Source: Ilumatobacteraceae bacterium
Lineage (GTDB): Bacteria; Actinomycetota; Acidimicrobiia; Acidimicrobiales; Ilumatobacteraceae
DNA: 43,425 nt
Direction: 5' to 3'
Assembly (NCBI GenBank): GCA_017856375.1
Contig: JAFMFC010000008.1
Location: forward strand, 1 to 43,425
Below the pieces are notes generated by a model that was given only the letters and a program-made list of their open reading frames with translations, had not been told where the DNA came from and made no database searches. The position numbers were made by a program, and so were the translations under genes. Below, piece by piece: positions 27,129 through 34,259 of the stretch; position 1 is the first letter of the stretch, and every line of letters starts with the position of its first letter.

Positions 27129-27398
27129 TCAGGTTGTCTCGACGGGATACCCAAGATCCCATTCGACGCTGATGAGCTCGCGCTCGGCATCGCGGTTTAC
27201 GCGCTCCTGGTTGCGGCGGAACTGTGGGTCATTGCGGGGCAGCAACACCAGGCGGGCAAGCACGCGAGCGCGGAACTCCTCGAGGAGGTTTGGATCGCCG
27301 TAATCGCTGTAGACCTCCCAGTGTGGGGAGACCGGGCCGAGATACACGATTCGTGCGTGGCCACGCGGCGGTTCGTTCGTCAGGACTGCATCAGACAC
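27129..27398 (-). CDS. Conserved small hypothetical protein upstream of ppk1
   Basis: An 89-residue hydrophilic protein I do not recognise. It contains GHARIVYLGPVSPHWEVYSDYGD and an Arg-rich C-terminal half with LPRNDPQFRRNQERVNRD. It has no Cys and no membrane helix. Support for a real gene is the leaderless promoter pattern (TAGCCT, 6 bases before GTG 27398), coding-like composition and the space it fills between divergent whiB and ppk1 (43 bases downstream). A role in polyphosphate metabolism is possible only by position. Confidence 0.6.
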   Translation of the reverse strand: MSDAVLTNEPPRGHARIVYLGPVSPHWEVYSDYGDPNLLEEFRARVLARLVLLPRNDPQFRRNQERVNRDAERELISVEWDLGYPVETT

Positions 27399-27404
27399 TC
27401 GGTC

Positions 27405-27410
27405 AGGCTA
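27405..27410 (-). promoter_or_regulatory. -10 box, leaderless promoter of the 89-residue gene
   Basis: TAGCCT on the minus strand, 6 bases before GTG 27398. Confidence 0.55.
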
Positions 27411-27427
27411 CCGCCGAAGGCCTGGGA

Positions 27428-27433
27428 TAAGGT
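27428..27433 (+). promoter_or_regulatory. -10 box of whiB (27446)
   Basis: TAAGGT 12 bases before ATG 27446, so the leader would be about 5 bases. Confidence 0.45.
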
Positions 27434-27445
27434 GAGGCCACCCCC

Positions 27446-27706
27446 ATGGATTCCGAAACGAAATCCACCGAATGGATGGCACGCGGCAACTGCCGCAACT
27501 TTCCGCCCGCCACCTTCTTTCCAAGCGACGGCGCGGGCGTCGAGCGAGCGCGTGCGATTTGCGCCAACTGCACCGTAATTTCCGAGTGCCTCGAGTACGC
27601 GTTGACTGAACACATCGACCATGGTGTGTGGGGCGGTTGTTCCGAGCGCGAACGGCGCCGAATTGCCAAGAGTCGTCGTCTCGAGGTGCGCAGCGCCTCG
27701 CAGTAA
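27446..27706 (+). CDS. WhiB-family iron-sulfur transcription factor (1)
   Basis: An 86-residue WhiB-like protein, a family confined to actinobacteria and their phages. The [4Fe-4S] ligands are C16, C39, C42 and C48 (C...C-x2-C-x5-C). The GVWGG turn follows at 60-64, then the basic DNA-binding tail ERERRRIAKSRR. Unusually, the residue after GVWGG is a fifth Cys (C65), where other residues are more common. Divergent from the 89-residue gene and 9 bases before ppx, whose -10 box overlaps the whiB stop. The regulated genes are unknown. Confidence 0.92.
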   Translation: MDSETKSTEWMARGNCRNFPPATFFPSDGAGVERARAICANCTVISECLEYALTEHIDHGVWGGCSERERRRIAKSRRLEVRSASQ

Positions 27707-27709
27707 TCT
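27704..27709 (+). promoter_or_regulatory. -10 box, leaderless promoter of ppx
   Basis: TAATCT, 6 bases before GTG 27716. Its first three bases are the whiB stop codon. Confidence 0.55.
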
Positions 27710-27715
27710 CACCCC

Positions 27716-29254
27716 GTGGCCACGGGCTCGGACAAGGTGATCGCCGCTCTCGACATCGGCACGAACTCATTCCACATGGTCGTTGCGCGGGCACTGGACG
27801 AGGGATTCGAGGTCATCACCCGGGAGAAAGAAACCGTTCGCCTCGGTCGCGGAGCTGATGAAATGCGGATGCTCGCTCCCGACGCAATTGACCGTGGAAT
27901 CGCCTGCCTCACCCGTATGCGTCAGGTTGCAGACTCCCATGACGCCGAAATTCGAGCCGTCGCGACAAGTGCAGTTCGCGAGGCCAGGAACAGAGATGAA
28001 TTCATCAAGCGCGCAAGGCGCGAGGCAGGAATCGACGTTCGGGTGATTTCCGGCGTGGAAGAGGCACGACTCATTCACCTCGGTGCGCTACACGGTGTCG
28101 GGATCGAGGATCAAGCGATGTTTCTGTGTGACATCGGCGGCGGCTCAACCGAGATCGTGGTGGGCACAGATGACGAGGAGCTTCTCGCACGCAGCTTCAA
28201 GATCGGCGCAGTACGTCTTACCGATCGCTTCTTCACGAGTGAGACGCTCCACCCCGGCGCAGTCAGCAGTTGCCGCACCTTCGTTCGCTCCGCGTTCATG
28301 AACATCCGCACCGAGGTGGCCGACTTGGGATTTGAGTTTGCGGTTGCCTCTTCGGGAACTGCCGAGACCGTCGCTCGAATGATCGCCGGCTTCACCAACC
28401 AGCCAAAGTCATTCAACAAGTTCGAGATGGCGAGCACTGAGATTTCCCGAGTCGTCGACGAACTTGCAGCGCTGCCCAGTGTCGCCGAACGAGTGACCGC
28501 TTTCGGGTTGGAACGCAACCGTGCGGAAATCATCCTCGCCGGGGCGATCATCCTCGAGTCGATTGCGGACGTGTTCGGAATCGAAAAGTTCGTGTTCAGC
28601 GATTACGCCTTGCGCGAAGGCCTGCTGATCGACGAATTGCACAAGATGGGTCGGGGGCCTGCCGGCGATGGCGACGCAGCGATGCGCAGCGTTCGACTAC
28701 TCGCCGAGCGCTGTGACGATCGACCTGATCACTCGGAGCACGTAGCGCGCATCGCGCTCGAGTTGTTCGACCAACTTCACGACGAACTGAAGATGAATAT
28801 CGATACTCGCAAGTTGCTCGAAGCGGCGGCTCTTCTGGCAAACGTTGGCGTAGTGGTGTCACATTCCAAGCACCACTTGCACTCCTATTACGTGATTCGG
28901 AATTCAGAATTGGTGGGGCTTACCGATCGTGAGATCGAACTCATCGCCCAGATCGCTCGCTACCACCGAAAGGGTCTTCCCAAGGTGGAACACGCAGAGT
29001 TCGCCGCGCTCTCCTCCGATGATCAACATGTGGTGCGTTCACTCGCCGGGATTCTGCGCGTCGCGATCGGGCTTGATCGCACACAAGATGGTCGGGTCAA
29101 GAAAGTGACGACGAAACTGGGCGATGACGGCCTGGAGATCCAATTCACCACAGGCAAATCGAAGGAAGGCGACCTGAACGCCTACGCCGCGACGGAACGT
29201 CGCGCCTTACTTGCCGAAGTGCTCAATCGCCGCGTGAAGATCGTCGCGGCCTAG
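27716..29254 (+). CDS. ppx: Exopolyphosphatase / guanosine pentaphosphate phosphatase family
   Basis: Releases phosphate from polyphosphate ends or the 5' phosphate from pppGpp. The 512 residues start with the actin-like phosphate loop ALDIGTNSFHMVV. They carry the second loop DIGGGSTEIVVG, AVATSAVREARN and SSGTAETVARM in the Ppx/GppA core (about 8-300). The C-terminal HD-like helical domain (about 330-500) has DHSEHVARIAL and SKHHLHSYYVIRNS, but the HD pair reads AN (AALLANVG), so it is probably not a nuclease or phosphohydrolase centre. The start is GTG 27716. With ppk1 and phoU nearby the polyphosphate role is favoured. Confidence 0.93.
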   Translation: MATGSDKVIAALDIGTNSFHMVVARALDEGFEVITREKETVRLGRGADEMRMLAPDAIDRGIACLTRMRQVADSHDAEIRAVATSAVREARNRDEFIKRARREAGIDVRVISGVEEARLIHLGALHGVGIEDQAMFLCDIGGGSTEIVVGTDDEELLARSFKIGAVRLTDRFFTSETLHPGAVSSCRTFVRSAFMNIRTEVADLGFEFAVASSGTAETVARMIAGFTNQPKSFNKFEMASTEISRVVDELAALPSVAERVTAFGLERNRAEIILAGAIILESIADVFGIEKFVFSDYALREGLLIDELHKMGRGPAGDGDAAMRSVRLLAERCDDRPDHSEHVARIALELFDQLHDELKMNIDTRKLLEAAALLANVGVVVSHSKHHLHSYYVIRNSELVGLTDREIELIAQIARYHRKGLPKVEHAEFAALSSDDQHVVRSLAGILRVAIGLDRTQDGRVKKVTTKLGDDGLEIQFTTGKSKEGDLNAYAATERRALLAEVLNRRVKIVAA

Positions 29255-29266
29255 CCGCGGCTCTCG

Positions 29267-29458
29267 TTACTGCGCGGGCGGTGGCGTTGTTCCGCCACCC
29301 TGCTGATCAGAAGACGGGGCGTTCTGCGAGCCCTGTGACTGACCCTTCTTGAACTCTTGCTGCGCCTGGCCGAGATTACGAGCGATCTTCGGCAAACGTG
29401 AACCGAACAAGGCAACTGCAATCACCAGAACGACTATCCATTCCCATCCGCTTGGCAT
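29267..29458 (-). CDS. tatA: Twin-arginine translocase subunit TatA/E
   Basis: A 63-residue protein: a short N-terminal region, one membrane helix (WEWIVVLVIAVALF), the FG hinge, an amphipathic helix SRLPKIARNLGQAQQEFKKG, and a Gln/Ser/Pro-rich unstructured tail. This is the exact layout of TatA, which oligomerises to let folded proteins cross the membrane. tatB and tatC are not in the window. ATG 29458 lies 6 bases after a TAGATT box. Divergent from the formiminotransferase-like gene; convergent with ppx. Confidence 0.93.
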   Translation of the reverse strand: MPSGWEWIVVLVIAVALFGSRLPKIARNLGQAQQEFKKGQSQGSQNAPSSDQQGGGTTPPPAQ

Positions 29459-29464
29459 GCGGTC

Positions 29465-29470
29465 AATCTA
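29465..29470 (-). promoter_or_regulatory. -10 box, leaderless promoter of tatA
   Basis: TAGATT on the minus strand, 6 bases before ATG 29458. Confidence 0.55.
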
Positions 29471-29503
29471 GCACCCTGCTGGCGGAGTTGGCCCTGGGTG
29501 CGA

Positions 29504-29509
29504 TATACC
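29504..29509 (+). promoter_or_regulatory. -10 box, leaderless promoter of the formiminotransferase-like gene
   Basis: TATACC, 6 bases before GTG 29516. It decides between GTG 29498 and GTG 29516 as start. Confidence 0.5.
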
Positions 29510-29515
29510 TTTGCG

Positions 29516-30313
29516 GTGCTTGAGTGCGTCGTGAACATCAGTGAAGGAGCGGACAAAGCCCGCCTCGCGACGCTGGCCGAGAGTGTCGGTGTTGACCTCC
29601 TTGATCTCCACAGTGACGCGGATCACAACCGCAGCGTGTTCACACTTGCTGGCGTCGAAGCACCACGGATCCTCGCTCGCACCGCACTCGAACAACTCGA
29701 CATTTCGGTGCACGAGGGCGTGCACCCTCGAGTCGGCATCGTGGACGTCGTTCCCTTTGTCGCCATCGACCCGAGCACCTACGACGACGCACTTGCTGCG
29801 CGCGATGACTTCGCCCGTTTTGCATCCGAGGATCTCGGTGTGCCGTGTTTTCTCTACGGGCCAGAACGAACGCTTCCCTTCATTCGCAAGCACGCCTTCG
29901 TCGATCTTCTCCCCGACTTCGGACCAAAGACACCGCATCCCAATGCAGGTGCGATGTGTGTCGGCGCACGACCGATCCTGATCGCCTACAACTTGTGGCT
30001 GAAGGACTGCACGCTCGAAGTCGCCAAGCGGATCAGCAAGGAGTTGCGCTCGGATTCGGTTCGGGCGCTCGGTTTACAGGTGGGAAGTCATGCTCAGGTG
30101 AGCATGAACCTCATCGCTCCCGACGTTACGGGCCCAGACGCCGTGTATGACTTCGTTGCAGAACGGGCAGACATCGACTTTGCCGAGCTCGTTGGATTGG
30201 TGCCGGCGCGAACGCTCGCTCGAATCGATCGAGCACGGTGGGAGCAGCTCGACTTGTCGAGTGACAAGACGATTGAGTCGCGGCTCGCTCGCCGCAACCA
30301 GACGCGCCGTTAG
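29516..30313 (+). CDS. Glutamate formimidoyltransferase-like protein (FtcD N-terminal domain)
   Basis: A 265-residue protein with only the formiminotransferase part of FtcD. Characteristic segments are ECVVNISEGAD at the N-terminus, the conserved His in DADHNRSVFTLAG, HEGVHPRVGIVDVVPF and PHPNAGAMCVGARPILIAYN. In the family it moves the formimino group from formiminoglutamate (histidine breakdown) to tetrahydrofolate. No cyclodeaminase domain or hut genes are visible, so the true reaction may differ. The start is GTG 29516 because TATACC lies 6 bases upstream and the homology begins at once. Convergent with the second whiB, overlapping it by 4 bases. Confidence 0.85.
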   Translation: MLECVVNISEGADKARLATLAESVGVDLLDLHSDADHNRSVFTLAGVEAPRILARTALEQLDISVHEGVHPRVGIVDVVPFVAIDPSTYDDALAARDDFARFASEDLGVPCFLYGPERTLPFIRKHAFVDLLPDFGPKTPHPNAGAMCVGARPILIAYNLWLKDCTLEVAKRISKELRSDSVRALGLQVGSHAQVSMNLIAPDVTGPDAVYDFVAERADIDFAELVGLVPARTLARIDRARWEQLDLSSDKTIESRLARRNQTRR

Positions 30314-30585
30314 GCGCTGGCGATGTTGCGGTTGCTTTGGGCGCGCTGACGGCGCAGCTTGCGACGCTCACGTTCGGAAAGCCCGCCCCAGATACCGAAC
30401 TTCTCGCCGTTGGCAAGGGCGTACTCAAGGCACTCATCGCGCACGACACAGCCGCGGCACACTTCCTTGGCTTCGCGAGTGGAGGCTCCTCGCTCGGGGA
30501 AAAAGAGGTCGGGGTCGACACCCAGGCAGTTGGCTTGGTCTTGCCAAGCGCGATCAGCACTCAGCCCGAGTAGTTCTTCGTCCAC
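30310..30585 (-). CDS. WhiB-family iron-sulfur transcription factor (2)
   Basis: A 91-residue WhiB protein with cluster ligands C20, C43, C46 and C52, the FGIWGGLSERERRKLRRQR turn and a basic tail. The spacing and the acidic N-terminus (VDEELLG) resemble the WhiB1/WhiB2 type. The start GTG 30585 is chosen because GGGAGGG lies 9 bases upstream. The frame is open to GTG 30621, but that would place the ribosome site inside the gene. Unlike most genes here it has a clear leader, and an inverted repeat sits further upstream at 30651-30663. Its last codons overlap the convergent gene. Confidence 0.92.
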   Translation of the reverse strand: MDEELLGLSADRAWQDQANCLGVDPDLFFPERGASTREAKEVCRGCVVRDECLEYALANGEKFGIWGGLSERERRKLRRQRAQSNRNIASA

Positions 30586-30650
30586 CGATTTGTTCCCTCC
30601 CTGCCCCGCCGAGTCGCGCACGCGCGCCTACACCGAGGTAATTACAACGG

Positions 30651-30663
30651 TGTCATTGTGACA
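30651..30663. repeat. Short inverted repeat upstream of whiB (2)
   Basis: TGTCA-TTG-TGACA. On the minus strand it overlaps TTGTCA, a good -35 hexamer, with TTACCT 17 bases on as a possible -10. It is a candidate operator about 65 bases before GTG 30585. Confidence 0.35.
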
Positions 30664-30699
30664 AATCCCAACAGAAAATGCAAATAGCGGTCTGGGGGA

Positions 30700-32730
30700 T
30701 CAGTCGATCGTCGCATGACGACCCCGACGACCCGAACCCCGGGTCTTCTGTCGCTTGTGCTCGAGGAAGTCCACCAGCACGTAGTCGCCAAGCGTCTCGT
30801 GATTCGTAAAGAAAGCTCGGCCACGATTGATTCGCGTCATCTGTTCGACGAATCGTCGCAATCCATTGTCCGCGTCCAGCATGAACGTGTTAATTCGGAT
30901 TCCAGCCTTGGTACAACGCATCACTTCGCGCAGGGTGAGCTCGACGGTCTCGTAGACCGGTGGGTAGTTGAAGTACACGTCACCCCGCGGGGTGATGTGG
31001 GCAGTGGGTTCACCGTCGGTGATCATGATGATCTGCTTAGTACCCGACTCATGCGCCAACATCCGACGGGCCAGCGTGAAGGCGTGATGCATGTTGGTGC
31101 CGTAGGCAAAATCCCACGAGGCTTCGGGCAGGGCCTCAGGCTTCAGTTCGCGGGCAGTCTCACCAAAGCCCACCACGCCGAGATAGTCCCGCGGAAACTG
31201 ACTCGTAATCAAGTGGTGGAGGGCAATTGCCACCTTCTTTGCGGGTAAGAAGTTGTCCCGCATCGGCATCGACATAGACAAGTCCAACATCAACACCGTG
31301 CTCGATCTCGTGCTGTGTTCCGTTCGCTCGATCTCGAAGTCTTCGGGTGAAAGGTCAACCGGCACCTTGGCGCCGTTGCGGCGGATTGCATTTCGCAGTG
31401 TGCCGTGCAGATCGAGACGGAACGGATCGCCGAACTCGTACGGTCGAGACTCTTCGGCTCGTTCGTGACCGAACCCTGTTTGGTCGATGACGTGTTGCCC
31501 CACCATGTCCTTGCGCAATGACCCGAACAGATCCCGCAGCGCGTTTGCCCCAAGTTTTCTGATTGCCCGCGGACTGAGGGTGAGCCGACCTTCCTTGTTG
31601 TCGATGAGCCCCGCCTCTTGCATCATCTTGGTGAGCTCAGAGAGCCTCTCGAGCGAATTAGCCGACTCATCGCCGAGCAGGTCACGAACCCGGTCGATGT
31701 CCACCTCCGCGAGGCCGGCCGGCGAGGTGGCATTCTTCAACATCGACTCCAATGAGTCGATGTCCTGAATGTCGCGCATCGCCTGCATTGCCTGCTGAAA
31801 ACCCATCGGAGAAGTTCCCGTGAAGCCTTGCGAGTCGCCCCAACCTGCATCGGGGAACATGCCGCGGAGGTTCTCGCCGAGCCTGCTCATTTGCCAGCGT
31901 AAGTCCATGTCCTCGAGCAGCTGATCGGAGAGTTGTTGCAACTGCTCCTGCTGCGCCGGAGTCATCGAATTGAACATCGCTTGAGCTCTCGCCATCCGCT
32001 CGGCCATCGCGCGCAGCAACTCATCGAGATCTTGAGGGTTCTCGGGGAAGAAGTCGCCGAACTGCTCCATGAACTCTTCGAACCGCGGATCTTCCCCATT
32101 CGCCCGACGTTCGATCATCTCGTTGAGCGCGGCCATCATGTCCTTCATCCGCGCCATCTCTTCCGGGCTCATGTTCTGAATGGCTGATGACATCTGGTCG
32201 AGGTGCTGCTGCATCACCTGCTCTCGCAACTTGTCCATCAGTTCTTCGAATCGCCGTTCCGCTTCGCGTGACTGAAAGTCATAGCGCTGCAACTCGGCGA
32301 CCTTTCCTGCTAGGTCGTCGGGCAACATGTCGAGTCGGAAATTGCGCTCATCGGCAGAATTCTTGGCCGCTTCGGCACGCCGATCATCACCGGATTCCTG
32401 GGCCGCACGCAATTGCTTGTCGACTTCAAGTCGCTCTTCATCCACGACATCATTCAGCGCGTCAGCGATTTCTGAGTAAATGCCACCGAGATCGCCGCTC
32501 TCGCGAATCTCGTCCCGTCGTTCACGCAACTTGCGCATCATTTCGCGGATGCCCTCGATCCGCTCCCCATCCGCATCCCGCAAACCTTCTTGCATCATCC
32601 GACGTAATGCACTCGCGGGATCTCCGTGGTACAGCAGGTCGTCGCCAAGTTGGTCGAACAGGGAATCTGCGTCGAGGTCGAAGCCGCGCTGGGTACCGTC
32701 CCACCGGGAATAGGTGAAGCGCTGCCCCAT
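30700..32730 (-). CDS. VWA-domain protein, partner of the MoxR/ChlI-like ATPase
   Basis: A 676-residue protein. Residues 1-440 are mostly long charged helices rich in Glu, Arg, Met and Gln (predicted coiled coil). The C-terminal von Willebrand A domain (about 475-640) has an intact metal site: D483-L-S485-M-S487, the Thr of YGTNMHH and ITDGEPTAH. The MIDAS domain usually binds a partner through Mg2+. Its neighbour upstream is a MoxR/ChlI-like AAA+ ATPase; such pairs act as metal-insertion or remodelling chaperones in known systems, but the client is unknown here. ATG 32730 lies 6 bases after TATGGT. Confidence 0.87.
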   Translation of the reverse strand: MGQRFTYSRWDGTQRGFDLDADSLFDQLGDDLLYHGDPASALRRMMQEGLRDADGERIEGIREMMRKLRERRDEIRESGDLGGIYSEIADALNDVVDEERLEVDKQLRAAQESGDDRRAEAAKNSADERNFRLDMLPDDLAGKVAELQRYDFQSREAERRFEELMDKLREQVMQQHLDQMSSAIQNMSPEEMARMKDMMAALNEMIERRANGEDPRFEEFMEQFGDFFPENPQDLDELLRAMAERMARAQAMFNSMTPAQQEQLQQLSDQLLEDMDLRWQMSRLGENLRGMFPDAGWGDSQGFTGTSPMGFQQAMQAMRDIQDIDSLESMLKNATSPAGLAEVDIDRVRDLLGDESANSLERLSELTKMMQEAGLIDNKEGRLTLSPRAIRKLGANALRDLFGSLRKDMVGQHVIDQTGFGHERAEESRPYEFGDPFRLDLHGTLRNAIRRNGAKVPVDLSPEDFEIERTEHSTRSSTVLMLDLSMSMPMRDNFLPAKKVAIALHHLITSQFPRDYLGVVGFGETARELKPEALPEASWDFAYGTNMHHAFTLARRMLAHESGTKQIIMITDGEPTAHITPRGDVYFNYPPVYETVELTLREVMRCTKAGIRINTFMLDADNGLRRFVEQMTRINRGRAFFTNHETLGDYVLVDFLEHKRQKTRGSGRRGRHATID

Positions 32731-32736
32731 GAGCGC

Positions 32737-32742
32737 ACCATA
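32737..32742 (-). promoter_or_regulatory. -10 box, leaderless promoter of the VWA gene
   Basis: TATGGT on the minus strand, 6 bases before ATG 32730. Confidence 0.55.
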
Positions 32743-32790
32743 GTCCGACTACGGAAGCACTCGTCGTGCCGAAAGAACCGTTGGCGAGCC

Positions 32791-34197
32791 CTATCGGGCG
32801 CGATAGACCGCCCGGCCACCCGATTCGTCTTTGTTCAACCGCTTGGAGAGATGCAAACCCTCCAACACGAATTCAGTGGCACTGGCGATCATTGCTGGCG
32901 GAGCTTCAGGTCCGACGAGGCGCACCACAACTTCACGAAGAGCCGGTTGCTGCTCCACCAATCGAACGTAATCAGCCGATGTGATGTCGTCACCAGCGTG
33001 AGCCACGAGCCCTTCTTCGAAACTCGTCACGACGGCGGGGAGTGATTCGGTTTGGACACTCTGTTTGAACGACTCGAGTACGGCGGAACGAACGACGTTT
33101 TGCAGGATCGCCGACTCGCGCCCATCTTCCATCGACTCCACTTCGACCTTGCCAGACATGGATGCAGCGAGAGAGCCCAGATCACTGACACGTGGCGCAA
33201 CGAACGTCTCACCTACTCGCAATGCCCGTCGCACTGCGTTGGCCGCCAAGATTTCATGATTGCTCACCGAAAGACGCACGCTCACACCGCTGCGCTGGTT
33301 GATGTGAGAGCTAGACCGTGCCACTTGGCTCACCGTGGCCACGATTCTCTCCATGAACTCAGGCCAGTGCACGGTGACGCCGTCGATGTTTGAATCACGG
33401 GCTTCCCGGCGAACGATTTCGATCTCTGTATCGACCTCGAGCGGATAATGAGTGCGAATCTGGCTACCAAATCGATCTTTAAGTGGAGTGATCAACCGAC
33501 CGCGATTCGTGTAATCCTCTGGATTGGCGGACGCCACCAACATCACGTCAAGCGGCAATCGAATCTTGTGCCCACGAATTTGCACATCGCGCTCCTCAAG
33601 CACATTCAGCAATCCAACCTGGATTCGCTCGGCAAGGTCGGGCAACTCATTGATCGCAAAGATTCCCCGATTTGTGCGTGGTACGAGACCAAAGTGAATG
33701 GTCAACTCATCACTCAAGTAACGACCTTCGGCCACGCGAATCGGATCCACTTCACCAATTAAGTCCGCAATCGACGTGTCTGGCGTGGCCAACTTCTCGC
33801 CGTAGCGATCGTCTCGATGCACCCAAGCGATCGGTGTGTCATCGACCTTCTCTGCCACCAATCGCCTGGCCATGGCCGACACTGGTTGATATGGGTCATC
33901 GTTAATTTCACTGCCTTCGACGATGGGCATCCACTCATCGAGCAAGCCAGTGAGCGAGCGAATCATCCTCGTCTTGGCCTGACCGCGCTCGCCGAGGAAG
34001 ATCACGTCGTGTCCCGCCAACAGCGAGTTTTCGAGTTGTGGCATGACCGTGTCCTCGTAACCGAGAACACCTTCGAACAATGGCTCACCTGCCGCGATGC
34101 GCTTCACTGCATTGCGGCGAATTTCTTCCTTAACTGGCACCGACTGCCAACCCGATTGGCGGAGAGCGCCGAGCGTTTTCGGCAACGTCTGGGTCAT
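32791..34197 (-). CDS. MoxR/ChlI-like AAA+ ATPase
   Basis: A 468-residue AAA+ protein related to the magnesium chelatase I subunit. Walker A is FLGERGQAKTRMI (residues about 70-82). The Walker B strand reads GIFAINELPDL with Asn where Asp is classical, followed by the LLNVLEERDVQIRG helix-2 insert. Sensor 1 is VASANPEDYTNRGRLI and the DRF arginine-finger region follows. The C-terminal lid is helical. The VWA partner lies 60 bases downstream on the same strand. ATG 34197 is 6 bases after TAGTCT. Divergent from the SDR gene. Confidence 0.9.
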   Translation of the reverse strand: MTQTLPKTLGALRQSGWQSVPVKEEIRRNAVKRIAAGEPLFEGVLGYEDTVMPQLENSLLAGHDVIFLGERGQAKTRMIRSLTGLLDEWMPIVEGSEINDDPYQPVSAMARRLVAEKVDDTPIAWVHRDDRYGEKLATPDTSIADLIGEVDPIRVAEGRYLSDELTIHFGLVPRTNRGIFAINELPDLAERIQVGLLNVLEERDVQIRGHKIRLPLDVMLVASANPEDYTNRGRLITPLKDRFGSQIRTHYPLEVDTEIEIVRREARDSNIDGVTVHWPEFMERIVATVSQVARSSSHINQRSGVSVRLSVSNHEILAANAVRRALRVGETFVAPRVSDLGSLAASMSGKVEVESMEDGRESAILQNVVRSAVLESFKQSVQTESLPAVVTSFEEGLVAHAGDDITSADYVRLVEQQPALREVVVRLVGPEAPPAMIASATEFVLEGLHLSKRLNKDESGGRAVYRAR

Positions 34198-34203
34198 GTG
34201 CGG

Positions 34204-34209
34204 AGACTA
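34204..34209 (-). promoter_or_regulatory. -10 box, leaderless promoter of the AAA+ ATPase gene
   Basis: TAGTCT on the minus strand, 6 bases before ATG 34197. Confidence 0.55.
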
Positions 34210-34246
34210 ACCCCGCGCGCCAAGCGAACAACAGTCGGCGATCACA

Positions 34247-34252
34247 TAGCCT
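34247..34252 (+). promoter_or_regulatory. -10 box, leaderless promoter of the SDR gene
   Basis: TAGCCT, 7 bases before ATG 34260. Confidence 0.55.
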
Positions 34253-34259
34253 CGAACGA

